A stretch of DNA of 64,000 bases from positions 1,264,289 to 1,328,288 of the forward strand of contig NZ_BBRG01000001.1 of NCBI RefSeq assembly GCF_000975155.1, in the 5' to 3' direction. Made by a program: the position numbers and the translations under genes. This document shows positions 16,207 to 25,453 of the stretch, in pieces. The first letter of the stretch is position 1; each line of letters opens with the position of its first letter. The stretch is from Demequina globuliformis. Lineage in GTDB: Bacteria > Actinomycetota > Actinomycetes > Actinomycetales > Demequinaceae. The notes beneath the pieces are model-generated. The model was not told the origin of the DNA, made no database searches, and was given only the letters and a program-made list of their open reading frames with translations.

Positions 16207-17231
16207 AGGTGGCGGTGATAGGGGCCAGCGGCAACGCTGGCACGGGCCTGTTGCGGGCTTTGCGTGGGGCCGCAGAAGTGACCGAGGTGGTCGCCGTGGC
16301 GCGCCGCACACCGCGGTCAACGCCCCCGGCGCCCTACGACGTGGCCCGGTGGGTCAGCGCTGATGTCGCGGCAGACGACGGTGAGGCGGTCGAGGCCGCG
16401 TTGGTCGCCGCCATGCAGGGCGCTAGCGCGGTAGTGCAGTTGGCATGGGCGATTCAGCCCAACCATGACCGCGAGCTCCTGCGCCGCACCAACGTTGACG
16501 GCACTCGCCGCGTGCTCGCTGCAGCGGCGCGCGCCGGGGTGGGGCACGTCGTCGTCGCCTCGTCGGTGGGCGCCTACTCGCCGGCGCACGACGACGCACT
16601 GCATGACGAGACCTGGCCTGTGCGGGGGATTCCCGCCTCCGAGTACAGCGTCGACAAGGCAGATGTCGAGCTGCTGCTGAACGCCTTCGAACGGGACCAC
16701 CCCGAGGTGGTGCTGACACGCCTGCGACCCGCGCTGATTTTCCAGCGCGACGCGGGCTCACAGATGACGAGGTACTTCCTGGGGAAGTGGATGCCCGGCG
16801 TTGCTTTCTCCGGTCATCTCCCCGTATTGCCGTGGCCGACGGGCTTGCGGCTGCAGGCAGTGCACGCGGACGACATCGGCGAGGCCTATCTGGCTGCGAT
16901 TCGTCACAGTACGGGCGGAGCCTTCAACGTTGCTGCTGACGGCGTGTTGGGGGGCGAGGAAGTCGCGAGCGTGCTGTCCGGCGGCCGTTGGAGGGACGTG
17001 CCGGTCCCTGCGGCGCGCGCCGCGGTCTCGGCGGGCTGGAATGCTCGGGCGCTTCCTGTGAGTCCCGGCTGGATCGACATGGGTAGCGGTGCGCCCCTCA
17101 TGGACACCTCGCGAGTGAGGGATGAGTGGGGGTGGGCTCCGTCGTACACGGCGCTTGAGGCGCTGCGGGAGGTGGTTCGCGGGATCAGGGACTCAGCGGG
17201 CGCAGCGAGCCCGCCATTGCGCCCTCGATAG
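16203..17231 (+). CDS. NAD-dependent epimerase/dehydratase family protein
   Basis: A 342-aa extended short-chain dehydrogenase. The glycine-rich loop VIGASGNAGTGLLRAL is near 4-19. The catalytic-type motif YSVDK is near 148-152, with SSVGAYSP upstream supplying the serine. The ATG at 16203 overlaps the TGA of the preceding dehydrogenase gene; the in-frame ATG 60 bp upstream would read that gene's tail and is not used. The pair probably acts in one oxidation/reduction route, but no pathway is indicated. Confidence 0.85.
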   Translation: MKVAVIGASGNAGTGLLRALRGAAEVTEVVAVARRTPRSTPPAPYDVARWVSADVAADDGEAVEAALVAAMQGASAVVQLAWAIQPNHDRELLRRTNVDGTRRVLAAAARAGVGHVVVASSVGAYSPAHDDALHDETWPVRGIPASEYSVDKADVELLLNAFERDHPEVVLTRLRPALIFQRDAGSQMTRYFLGKWMPGVAFSGHLPVLPWPTGLRLQAVHADDIGEAYLAAIRHSTGGAFNVAADGVLGGEEVASVLSGGRWRDVPVPAARAAVSAGWNARALPVSPGWIDMGSGAPLMDTSRVRDEWGWAPSYTALEALREVVRGIRDSAGAASPPLRPR

Positions 17232-17420
17232 CCGCAGAGCCATCGGTGGCTGCGCGCAGAGAGTGGGACCACAGTCCCAAGTGTGAGCGAGATCACACAG
17301 GGATGATGGAACTGGTCACAACGATATGACCAGCCGGTGTCACCGCCTCGAGGCGAACACCAAGATTGATCTTCACACTCCAGGCGAGTCCGGTCCCCAC
17401 CTCGCTTATAGGAGTTCGCC

Positions 17421-19982
17421 ATGTGGTCCCCACTGTCCACCGTTCACCCCCTGTCATTGCCACGGGTTCTTGCCCGTGCCATCGCGGTGCTCGCCATCGC
17501 AGTCGTAGCAATGGTCGTCGGCTTCGCCGGCGCCACCCCAGCGCTCGCCGCGAGCGCAGACTCGGCCGCCGTTGCAGCGGTTGACGACGCCGCCACTCCC
17601 GCACCCGTCACGAGCCCCGACGCCACTGTGCCCACCCCCACCCCGGCTGAGCCCTCGACGGCCGACGTGCCGGCATCGGCCCTTCCAGAGCCCTCGCCCC
17701 AGCCGACTGCGGCAGCAACGGCTGCCACGCGCGCCAGTACCGAGAACGACGCCGGCGCCCGCGCACCCACGCCCGTCGCCACCCCCGAGCCTTCAGCCAC
17801 CCCCGTCGCCGACGTCGACTCGCTTGACGTGCCGAACCCCGCGCCTCCCGCCGCAGTGGACGCGATCACCCAGGTGTCCACGGATGCAGCCCGTGCAACC
17901 GACGGCTCACCCCTCACCCTTAAAGCCCAATGGGCCCTGCCGACCGGCACCGTCGCCGGCCAGCACTTCGGACTCGACCTCCCGCCGGCCCTCACCGGCC
18001 ACGACATTGCCCCATTCCCCCTCCTGGACTCCGCGGGCGACGAGGTCGGCACCTGCACCGTCACGCCTCGCGCCATCGACTGCGTGACCGGCGACTACGT
18101 CGAACACCACAGCAACGTCCACGGCGACGTGTGGATCACCGTCACGGCCCACGCCACCACCCATCAGCAGGAAGTCGCCCTCACCGACCTCGCCGGTGTC
18201 CGCCACACTGTCGCACTCGACCTCACCCCTCGGACGCCATCACCCACCCGTCCGACCGTGCACCACGCTTACGTCCCGCGTACTGACGTCACCAAGCGCG
18301 CCGTCGGTTCATCCGCGGACGCGCACCGCATCGACTGGGAAGTCACGTTGCCGGCGCACCCTGGGCGTGTGGACCTGGCCGATGCCTGGACTGCGTCAGG
18401 AGTGGACGCTTCAGACATCTCGCTTCACCGCACACCCTCCGTGACCTGCAAGGCTGCCGACAGCGGCCACACTTCCGCGGTGGGCAGCCAGCACCTCAAG
18501 GTGACAGAGACCAGCGACGGATTCGAGCTGGGTATCACCGGCAACTGCACCGGCACCTACATCGTGAAGTACTCGACCGACGTGCCTGCCACGGCTACGC
18601 ACGCCTCCGTGAGGAACGAAGCGAGCGTGCAGGGGATCGGCACTGCCACCGCGCACAAGGACTGGAGCGCTCCCAGCAGCCTGCGCAAGAGCGTGAAGGC
18701 AGACAACAACGCCCGTTCAGCCGCGTGGACCGTACGCGTCGACGCCACCCTGCCCCGCAGCGGCGCGCTGACGGTGCGGGACACCTACTCCGACCGCCTG
18801 ACGGTGGACATGAGTTCCATCAAGGTCGCGTGCCAGGTACTCGGCACCAACCGGCACATGGATGCACACTCATGGACCTCAGCGTCCTCTGACGCCAGCA
18901 AGCACGTCCTGCAAGTCGACATCACGGACACCGCGTGCGCGGTCGACGGGGGCGTATACCTGTTGAACTACACCACGGCTTACCCGCGCGACGCATTCAA
19001 CGGCGAGGTGTACGACAACGCTGTCCAGGTCGCCACCCAGCACACCACCCGCTCGGTGACCTACGAAGCCGCCGCGGGCGGTGCTGCAGCGGGAACACCC
19101 ATGTGGGCGCTGAAGATCACCAAGGACGTCACCGGGCCCGGTTCCGACATGGTCGGCGGTGCGTCGTTCCCCGTGCAGTGGTCCTGGAGTGCCGGTGGCC
19201 GGAGCGATCACGGCACCGTGAATGTCTCGGATGGTGAGAGCGCCACCGTGGCTCGCATCCCTGCGGGCGCCACCGTCACCCTCACCGAGGGCGTTACCGC
19301 CGTTGACGGCGTGTGGTTCGCCGCCCCCGAGTTCTCCGGCGACCACGTCACCGCCACCGGATCTCGGTCGGCCACAGTGACAGCAGATTCCGGCACCGCC
19401 GCGGTGTCGTTGGAAAACCCGACCTCACTGGTCCCCGTCGCCACGCCGCACGCGGCACCTCACCAGGTGCCTAGCTTGGTGCCGACGCCGACTCCGGTTG
19501 CGACGCCTGGTTTGGTGCCGTCGCCGGTGGTGGCTCCGTCGCTGGTGCCGAGCTTGGTGCCGACGCCGACTCCGGTTGCGACGCCTGGTTTGGTGCCGTC
19601 GCCGGTCGTAGCCCCGCACCGGGTGCCGACCCTGACTCCCACCCCGACCCCCATCGCGACACCCCCGCTGGTACCGGCGAAGCTCACTCCGCTGAACCCT
19701 GGCGAGGTGACCCCGCCCACGCAGGTGACCCCGCCCACGCAGGTGACCCCGCCCACGCAGGTGACGCCGACCACGCGCGTGACGACCACGGAGACTCCTG
19801 CCACTCCGCACCGGCCCGTGCCCGTGCCGGAGCCCGCGGCACACACTCCTCACGTGCCCCAGTCGCTCGCGCACACCGGCCCCAACCCCATGCCATACGT
19901 GGGCGTTGCCATCGCCTTGCTCGGGCTGGGCGCTGGCCTTGTCGTCGCGGACCGTCGGCGAAAGGTTAGGGTCGAAGGGTGA
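17421..19982 (+). CDS. LAHTG-anchored cell-surface protein
   Basis: An 853-aa secreted protein. A signal peptide spans about residues 1-43 (a hydrophobic core ending ATPALAAS). A Thr/Pro/Ala-rich linker of about 100 residues is followed by several beta-sandwich, adhesin-like modules between about 155 and 670; the last (near 580-670, with PVQWSWSAGG and VTLTEGV) resembles the DUF5979/collagen-binding repeat type. A Pro-Thr-Val stalk with near-perfect repeats spans about 670-800. The sorting signal LAHTG is at 816-820, then a hydrophobic segment and an RRRK tail. LAxTG is the class E sortase type, so covalent attachment to peptidoglycan is expected; no sortase gene is in this window. The start is ATG 17421 with AGGAG upstream. 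Its stop overlaps the next gene by 4 bp. Confidence 0.85.
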   Translation: MWSPLSTVHPLSLPRVLARAIAVLAIAVVAMVVGFAGATPALAASADSAAVAAVDDAATPAPVTSPDATVPTPTPAEPSTADVPASALPEPSPQPTAAATAATRASTENDAGARAPTPVATPEPSATPVADVDSLDVPNPAPPAAVDAITQVSTDAARATDGSPLTLKAQWALPTGTVAGQHFGLDLPPALTGHDIAPFPLLDSAGDEVGTCTVTPRAIDCVTGDYVEHHSNVHGDVWITVTAHATTHQQEVALTDLAGVRHTVALDLTPRTPSPTRPTVHHAYVPRTDVTKRAVGSSADAHRIDWEVTLPAHPGRVDLADAWTASGVDASDISLHRTPSVTCKAADSGHTSAVGSQHLKVTETSDGFELGITGNCTGTYIVKYSTDVPATATHASVRNEASVQGIGTATAHKDWSAPSSLRKSVKADNNARSAAWTVRVDATLPRSGALTVRDTYSDRLTVDMSSIKVACQVLGTNRHMDAHSWTSASSDASKHVLQVDITDTACAVDGGVYLLNYTTAYPRDAFNGEVYDNAVQVATQHTTRSVTYEAAAGGAAAGTPMWALKITKDVTGPGSDMVGGASFPVQWSWSAGGRSDHGTVNVSDGESATVARIPAGATVTLTEGVTAVDGVWFAAPEFSGDHVTATGSRSATVTADSGTAAVSLENPTSLVPVATPHAAPHQVPSLVPTPTPVATPGLVPSPVVAPSLVPSLVPTPTPVATPGLVPSPVVAPHRVPTLTPTPTPIATPPLVPAKLTPLNPGEVTPPTQVTPPTQVTPPTQVTPTTRVTTTETPATPHRPVPVPEPAAHTPHVPQSLAHTGPNPMPYVGVAIALLGLGAGLVVADRRRKVRVEG
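19478..19616 (+). repeat. Tandem ~69-bp coding repeat in the surface-protein stalk
   Basis: Two nearly identical units encode the LVPTPTPVATPGLVPSPVVAP peptide with small changes. A diverged third unit follows to about 19680, then an 18-bp unit (CCGCCCACGCAGGTGACC) repeated about three times near 19711-19765. Such arrays can change stalk length by slippage or recombination. Confidence 0.85.
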
Positions 19983-21613
19983 GCACACTGACTGATCTGG
20001 CCGACGACTACTACGCCTATCGACAGAGCACGGACATCAACCGGCTCATGTGGGACGGCTCGCTCGAGCGGCTCGCCGAGTGGGAGGACGTGTCTCCCGA
20101 AGGTGTCGCTGAGCGGCAGCGTGTGCTTCACGAGTTCGCCGACCAGGCGGAGTCCTGCGAGATCGACCAGACCGATCCGCACGCCGTGGCCCTTCGCGAC
20201 GCAGTGATCCACACCGCTCGCGCTGAGGCCGTGCAGTTGCAGTGGTCGGTGGAACTGGGAGACGTCAACCCGCACATGGGCGTACTTGCCCTCGCACAGG
20301 TGTTCTTGGCACGGTTCCCGCTGGCAAGCGACGAGGACGGCGAGGCCTACATCGCCAAGCTGCGAGCGCTGCCCACCATGCTCGACGACATGGTGGCGGT
20401 GGTGCAGGCGGCGGCGCTTGAAGGACGGGTCGCGTTGGCGCTGCACCTGCGCCGCACCGCTGAGTCCTTGCGTGCGCTCGCGGCTGAGCCCGCGCCGCTG
20501 ATGGCCCAGGCCGCCCCCACGCGCGCCACCGACGCTGGCCACTGGGCTCAGGAGCGGGACATGACGGTGCGCGAGCACGTGGTGCCGGCGTTGGAACGGT
20601 GCGCAGAGGCGCTGGACGCGGCCGCGCGCCGTGGCCGTCAGGAGGAGCAGCCGGGTCTGGTCCACCTTGAGGGCGGCGCGGAACTGTACGAGCGCCTTGT
20701 CCACGCGTACACCACGGTGCCTATGAGCGCCGCCGAGGTTCACGAGCTTGGCCTCCAGGTCATCGACGCCCTGGAGGTCGAGTACCGGGAGGTGGCTGGA
20801 CCGCTTCTTGGTACGGACGACAACGCGGAGATCTACGCACGGCTGCGCGACGACTCGTCTATGCATTACACCTCGGGAGAGGACATCGTTGCGGATGCAA
20901 CGGCGGCGCTCGAGCGCGCCACTGCGGCTGCGCCCCAGTGGTTTGCAACCATCCCGCAGTCGCCGTGTGTTGCGCACGCCACCCAGGCGGGACCGGTCGC
21001 GTTTTACTCGCCGCCGTCACCGGCCGCAGGCAAGCCCGGCGAGTTCTTCTTCAACGCAGCGGATCCGGCGGTGTGGTCTACCTATGAGCTTGAGGCCATC
21101 GCCTTTCACGAGGCCATTCCCGGCCACCACTTGCAATTCGCCCTACACGCGGAAGCCGACAACCTCCACCCCGTCCTCAAGCACCTCAACGTGACGGCTT
21201 ACCTCGAGGGGTGGGGCCTGTACACGGAGCGGCTGGCGGATGAGATGGGGCTGTATTCGTCCGACATGGCCCGCATGGGTATCCTCGCCGCCGACTCGCT
21301 CCGCGCCTGCCGCCTCGTGGTTGACACGGGCATGCACGCGCTGGGGTGGTCTCGCGGCGAGGCCATCGACTACATGGTTGCCCACTGTCCGCTGAGCCGG
21401 GACCAGATCACGCAGGAAGTGGACCGCTACATCGGCCTGCCAGGGCAGGCGCTGGCATACATGGTGGGCCGGCGAGAGATCGAGTCAATCCGTGCTGAGG
21501 CCCAGTCGCGAGAGAACTTCGACATTCGCCTCTTCCACGACGCAGTCCTGCGCTACGGCATGGTTCCCCTTCCCACGCTGCGCCGCCTCGTTTTGGGTGC
21601 GCAGAGCCGCTAG
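19979..21613 (+). CDS. DUF885 metallopeptidase-like protein
   Basis: A 544-aa protein of the DUF885 family. The zinc-peptidase-like motif HEAIPGHH is at 377-384 (an HExxH variant with an extra conserved His), followed by the conserved EGWGLYTERLADE near 410-422 that supplies a further acidic ligand. The family is a predicted gluzincin-type metallopeptidase; substrates are unknown. No signal peptide is present, so it should be cytoplasmic. GTG 19979 overlaps the surface-protein stop (GTGA) and is preceded by GGTTAGGG and GAAGGG, so it is probably co-transcribed, at least in part, with that gene. Confidence 0.87.
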   Translation: MSTLTDLADDYYAYRQSTDINRLMWDGSLERLAEWEDVSPEGVAERQRVLHEFADQAESCEIDQTDPHAVALRDAVIHTARAEAVQLQWSVELGDVNPHMGVLALAQVFLARFPLASDEDGEAYIAKLRALPTMLDDMVAVVQAAALEGRVALALHLRRTAESLRALAAEPAPLMAQAAPTRATDAGHWAQERDMTVREHVVPALERCAEALDAAARRGRQEEQPGLVHLEGGAELYERLVHAYTTVPMSAAEVHELGLQVIDALEVEYREVAGPLLGTDDNAEIYARLRDDSSMHYTSGEDIVADATAALERATAAAPQWFATIPQSPCVAHATQAGPVAFYSPPSPAAGKPGEFFFNAADPAVWSTYELEAIAFHEAIPGHHLQFALHAEADNLHPVLKHLNVTAYLEGWGLYTERLADEMGLYSSDMARMGILAADSLRACRLVVDTGMHALGWSRGEAIDYMVAHCPLSRDQITQEVDRYIGLPGQALAYMVGRREIESIRAEAQSRENFDIRLFHDAVLRYGMVPLPTLRRLVLGAQSR

Positions 21614-21676
21614 GCTAACAACGTCGCCGCTTGAGCGCGGAGACCGCAACATTTCCGTTTCTCAAGGAGCAACCCC

Positions 21677-22069
21677 GTGGACTTCTTCGCCAGCATTCTC
21701 GACATTCTGTTCCTGACGCTGTGGATCTTCGTCATGGTCGCGTTCTTCGTGGTCATCATCCGCATCATCATGGACATCTTCCGTGACCAGGAGCTTGGGG
21801 GTCTGGGCAAGACGCTCTGGACCATCTTCGTCATCCTGCTGCCCGTCCTGGGCGCCCTGATTTACCTGATCGCTCGTGGCCGTGGCATGTCCCGCCGCGA
21901 CGCTCAGCAGGCGGCCTCTGTGCACGCCGCACAGGTGGAGTACACCAAGAACCTCATGTCGGAGGCTGGTCCCGCCGGTGAGATCAAGGCTGCCAAGGAG
22001 CTCCTCGACTCCGGCGCCATCTCGCAGGAAGAGTTCGAGGCTCTCAAGGCCAAGGCTCTCAGCAAGTAA
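21677..22069 (+). CDS. Membrane protein with PLDc_N and SHOCT domains
   Basis: A 130-aa protein with two N-terminal TM segments (about 6-30 and 45-66). The first part matches the phospholipase D N-terminal (PLDc_N) membrane module, with LPVLGALIYLIARGRGM. The C-terminus is a SHOCT motif, IKAAKELLDSGAISQEEFEALKAKAL near 101-126, a short helical module common at protein ends. Its function is unknown; likely a small inner-membrane protein. GTG 21677 is preceded by CAAGGAG at a proper distance. A strong hairpin follows the stop. Confidence 0.85.
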   Translation: MDFFASILDILFLTLWIFVMVAFFVVIIRIIMDIFRDQELGGLGKTLWTIFVILLPVLGALIYLIARGRGMSRRDAQQAASVHAAQVEYTKNLMSEAGPAGEIKAAKELLDSGAISQEEFEALKAKALSK

Positions 22070-22085
22070 CGCGTCTACTCGCGCG

Positions 22086-22122
22086 ACGGCGCTCGGACCC
22101 CTTCGGTCCGGGCGCCGTTCTT
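22086..22122 (+). terminator. Rho-independent-like terminator
   Basis: ACGGCGCtcGGACC pairs with GGTCCggGCGCCGT around a CCTTC loop, followed by TCTT. It lies 17 bp after the stop of the SHOCT membrane protein and faces a convergent operon. Confidence 0.8.
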
Positions 22123-22188
22123 GTGTGCGGGCACGGAACGCTCCGCTCGCAGCGCGCCGACCCAGCCACTGCGGTCTGCCCCGCGCCG

Positions 22189-23295
22189 CTAGTGAGTGCG
22201 TTCGCGGGGAAGCCCTCGCTCGTCGAGAGAGACCCGGGTGACGTCGTCGCCGGAAGACGTGCGGATCGTCAGTGCCACCGGGCGCCCCTCGGGGTGCAGG
22301 CGCACCGTGACGTCACCGGTGCAGGTCGCGTCCAATGCGGCGACGATCGCGTTCACCATGCGCGCGACCGCATGCCCATCCGCGACCTGAGACCCGCGGT
22401 CGTCCAGCAAAGTCACGGCCACCCCGCGTTCACGCGCGCGGTTGGTCGCCTCCACGACGCTGGGCAGCGCGATCGCATGCCCACGTACGCCGTCGCGCAG
22501 TTGTGCCTCCGCGCGCGCCATGGCGCCGCGCTCGGCGTCGCTGAGGTCGTCGCCTGAAGCAATGCGTTCGAGTAGCGGGGTGACCAACTGAGCCAGCTCG
22601 TCGGCCCTGGTGCGCCTGATCTGCGCACTCGCCGCTGCGGCCGCCGCCTCTGAGGCGCCATCGACGGTGCGGTGGTTCAGGTCCGTGATCTGCTGCGCGG
22701 TGCGGCGCAGTGACAGGGCGAACAGTGACCCGACGGCGAGGATCCCAATGTGGGTGTCCAGCATCGACAGGCCCGTGAGCGCGCCGCGATCAGTGCGGAT
22801 CGCCCACTCTGTGCACTGGGCGAGCATGACGGCCATGCCAAGCCAGGCAATGCCGATGCGGCCGCGCATCGCCACAAAGAACAGCGCCCACGTGGCTGAG
22901 CCAAGATTCCACGTCGCACGCCCCAGGTCGTCGTGGTCTAGCAGGTTCGTGAACACCATCGCATTGCCCGCTGTGAGGCAGGCGAGGATCACAAAGCAGT
23001 CGCTGAGCGGGAACGGGGAGGGGCGGTGCCGGACCACCAAGAGACCTGCAGCGGAGATAAGGACCACGGCGGCCAACGCCTGCCATGACCGCGCCACGTG
23101 TTCGAGGTTGCCGAGCGCGAACAGCGTGTTCGTGATGACGAACAGGCCCACGATGACACGCGCCGGGGGCCCGGACAGCGGGAGAAGGTCGGCGGCACGC
23201 ACGTCGCCGTGAAGCGTCTCACTGGCGGTGGGTTCTGGTGGCGTGGGCGACGCGGGTGGCATCGATGCGGCGGGCGCGGTCACTGCTGCCTCCAC
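22189..23295 (-). CDS. Membrane protein, degenerate histidine kinase-like partner
   Basis: A 368-aa protein with a Pro-rich cytoplasmic N-terminus, about five or six TM helices between 45 and 200, and a cytoplasmic C-terminal region. That region (about 215-368) has a helical part followed by a sequence arranged like a kinase ATPase domain (a late CTGDVTVRLHPEGRPVALTIR), but no G box (DxGxG) is seen, so it is probably inactive. It is the last gene of a three-gene operon, and its start overlaps the end of the true kinase gene by 16 bp. It may be a regulatory partner of that kinase. It may also be a diverged sensor with an unusual catalytic site. Confidence 0.65.
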   Translation of the reverse strand: MEAAVTAPAASMPPASPTPPEPTASETLHGDVRAADLLPLSGPPARVIVGLFVITNTLFALGNLEHVARSWQALAAVVLISAAGLLVVRHRPSPFPLSDCFVILACLTAGNAMVFTNLLDHDDLGRATWNLGSATWALFFVAMRGRIGIAWLGMAVMLAQCTEWAIRTDRGALTGLSMLDTHIGILAVGSLFALSLRRTAQQITDLNHRTVDGASEAAAAAASAQIRRTRADELAQLVTPLLERIASGDDLSDAERGAMARAEAQLRDGVRGHAIALPSVVEATNRARERGVAVTLLDDRGSQVADGHAVARMVNAIVAALDATCTGDVTVRLHPEGRPVALTIRTSSGDDVTRVSLDERGLPRERTH

Positions 23296-24455
23296 GAGAC
23301 GGTGACGCTTGTCCCCTCGCCGGGCCGCGACGTGATCATCGAACTGCCGCCACGGACCGAGTGCATGCGTTCCGCGATGGATACCGCGATTCCGAGGCGA
23401 CGGGGGTCCACGTCCTGGGGGTCAAATCCGGGGCCGTCGTCATGAATCGTGATGGACGCCCCGGTGGCGGATACTTCGACGTCGAGCTGGATCGTTGCCT
23501 GCGGCCCCGCGTGTTGGGCGCAGTTGCGCAGCGCCTCGGAGGCTGCTTCCGTGAGCGCGGCGACGGCTGCGCCAGGGAGGACTGCTGACGGGCCGATGCT
23601 GTCGTGGACCTGGGCGGTCACTCCGGCGTCCGCTGGGAGGCCGCGAACGGCGGCGACAAACTCGGCGCCTTCGTAGGTGCGGTGGGTGGTGTCGGGCGCT
23701 TCGGTGAGGCTAGCGATGGCTACTTGTGCGCGCGCGGCTTGTTCTTTCACGGCGGCTGTCGCGCCCACGCGGCTGGCCGCGAGCAGCACGGACATCACGT
23801 CGTCGTGCACAATCGCGTTGATGCGGGTGAGTTCGCGCGCCCGGCCGCGTTCCATGGACCGGCGAGCGGCCACGCGCCGCGCCTTGCTCGAGGCCGCGTC
23901 CAGGGTGTCGCCTGATTCCACGACAGCCAGCGCCATTCCGGTGAGGATGGAGCAGAAGATCACCGCTCCGCATCCGTCCAGGATGGCGTCGCCCACGGTG
24001 GTGTCGGACGAGGACAACTGGACCAGGGGGACCAGGAACAGTTGCGAGGCAGGGAAGACCCAGACCACACGGTTGGCGAACAGCACACCGGCGAGGGTGG
24101 ACGGCAGCGCGTTAATACCCTGCAGCCACGGTGTGGCGCCGTTGTGCAAAGTGAGTTCGTGCATGGCCGGCACCCACAGCAGCTGAACCACCACGAAGCC
24201 GACCACGGTGACGAGCGCAATCGCGTGCAGGTACCGCAGCGGGACGGTGAAGGCCGTGACGAGGTAGGTGGAGGGCAGTGCCACACCAATGATGAGCGCG
24301 GTCCACCAGTACCAGTCGTCGAGCTGGCCGCGTGCCGCAAGGATCCCCGAGTCCCCAAACGCCATGAGCAGTCCGAACACCACAGCGCCAATGCCGCACG
24401 CGAAGTACAGGACGCGCTGCAGCCTGTGCCGCGCTGCGTGGTGGCTGGGACTCAT
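23280..24455 (-). CDS. Sensor histidine kinase (NarL/DesK-type)
   Basis: A 391-aa sensor with about five TM helices in the first 180 residues. A dimerisation helix carries the likely phospho-acceptor in NAIVHDDVMSVLL near 220, and a HATPase domain has an N box EALRNCAQHAGP near 305 and a G box DDGPGFDP near 337, then RPGEGTSVTVSW. It probably phosphorylates the LuxR-type regulator encoded just upstream (ATGA overlap at 24452-24455). The signal is unknown; no periplasmic domain is seen, so sensing may be within the membrane. Confidence 0.88.
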   Translation of the reverse strand: MSPSHHAARHRLQRVLYFACGIGAVVFGLLMAFGDSGILAARGQLDDWYWWTALIIGVALPSTYLVTAFTVPLRYLHAIALVTVVGFVVVQLLWVPAMHELTLHNGATPWLQGINALPSTLAGVLFANRVVWVFPASQLFLVPLVQLSSSDTTVGDAILDGCGAVIFCSILTGMALAVVESGDTLDAASSKARRVAARRSMERGRARELTRINAIVHDDVMSVLLAASRVGATAAVKEQAARAQVAIASLTEAPDTTHRTYEGAEFVAAVRGLPADAGVTAQVHDSIGPSAVLPGAAVAALTEAASEALRNCAQHAGPQATIQLDVEVSATGASITIHDDGPGFDPQDVDPRRLGIAVSIAERMHSVRGGSSMITSRPGEGTSVTVSWRQQ

Positions 24456-25078
24456 CCGAGCAAGCCATCCTCCATAGCGCGCCGGTACAGGTCGACGCGG
24501 GATGCTGCGGGCCGGCCGGCCTCGAAGTACTTGCGCCGGATGCGAATGACGTAGTCCGCGACGGTGGCCTTGGAGATGCCCAACTCGGAGGCGACTGACT
24601 GGGCGGTCTCGCCCGCGGCATACATGGCGAGCACTTCCATCTCGCGCTCGCTCAGGCCGGCATCGACGAGGTCAGCGGCGGCATCGATGGCCGCCGCCCA
24701 TTCCGTGGTGAAGACGGCACCTCCTGCGGCTGCGACGCGAATAGCCTCAAGCAGTTCTTCTGGTGCGGCGGACTTGCGGACCAGGCCGGAGGCGCCGGAG
24801 CGTGCGGCGGACTGGATGAGCGTGCGGTCCTCTGCGCCGGTGTAGATCAGCACCGGGGTACGTGTCGCCAGCACTGTTGCGACGTTGTCTGCGGGCGCGG
24901 AACCGTCCGCGAGCCTGAGGTCGAGCACGACCAGGTCGAGCGGAGTGGCGGGGAGGTCGCGCACAGTCGTGACGGCGGCGACGAGCTCGATGTCCGGGGC
25001 AGAGGCCACCAGATCCGTGAAGCCCATGGAGATCAGCGCATGGTCTTCCACGAGAGCGATCCGTTTGCACTGCTCCAT
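24452..25078 (-). CDS. LuxR/NarL-family response regulator
   Basis: A 208-aa regulator. The receiver domain has the acidic pocket E11-D12 and phospho-acceptor D53 (VVLDLRL). The C-terminal LuxR helix-turn-helix is at about 140-190 (LSEREMEVLAMYAAGETAQS, ISKATVADY). I chose ATG 25078 because AGGAGAACCTCC precedes it and the receiver begins there; a longer frame would add unrelated residues. First gene of the operon with the kinase and the kinase-like membrane protein. Confidence 0.92.
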   Translation of the reverse strand: MEQCKRIALVEDHALISMGFTDLVASAPDIELVAAVTTVRDLPATPLDLVVLDLRLADGSAPADNVATVLATRTPVLIYTGAEDRTLIQSAARSGASGLVRKSAAPEELLEAIRVAAAGGAVFTTEWAAAIDAAADLVDAGLSEREMEVLAMYAAGETAQSVASELGISKATVADYVIRIRRKYFEAGRPAASRVDLYRRAMEDGLLG

Positions 25079-25223
25079 GGAGGTTCTCCTGCGCCAAGAA
25101 AATGATGTCCTCAGCACACGATAGCGCTGGTGGCAGCGCATGTGGCGCGCGCGTGGCGGTGCTCGCACGGTGTGGCGCACGGCGGTGGGGCCGATGCCCG
25201 GGAACAGTCGACCGGCGCAGGCT

Positions 25224-25321
25224 CCACAGTGCCCACTTCACAGTGCCTACTCCAAGGGGCCCTCTCCGCGGTGCCTACTTCACAGTGCCCTCTCCACAGT
25301 TCCCTCTCCGCAGTGCCCACA
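25224..25321 (+). repeat. Short tandem repeat region upstream of the LRV membrane protein
   Basis: About six degenerate copies of a 13-17 bp unit resembling CTCCRCAGTGCCYACT occur in the roughly 375-bp gap between divergent genes (25079-25453). The units are imperfect and not spaced by unique sequence, so this is a minisatellite, not a CRISPR. A lone GGGCCGATGCC lies just before it (25188-25198). Nothing else is recognised in the gap apart from the ribosome binding site of the response regulator. Confidence 0.7.
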
Positions 25322-25453
25322 TAAATGTGGGCTTTACGGGTCTAGAGGGCGGTGGGATTCTTGAGTCATCGAGGGGTGGCCTGATGCCATCGCAGGCCAC
25401 CCCTCGTCCTTAATAGGGGGGACCCGAACAGGCGGGGGCAAGGGGGGGCGCGC

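Noticed and set aside
19478-19765. Possible CRISPR or intergenic repeat cluster
   Set aside because: The repeats are in frame within a surface-protein gene and encode its stalk.
25224-25321. Possible CRISPR array
   Set aside because: Units are degenerate and adjacent, with no unique spacers of constant length and no cas genes.
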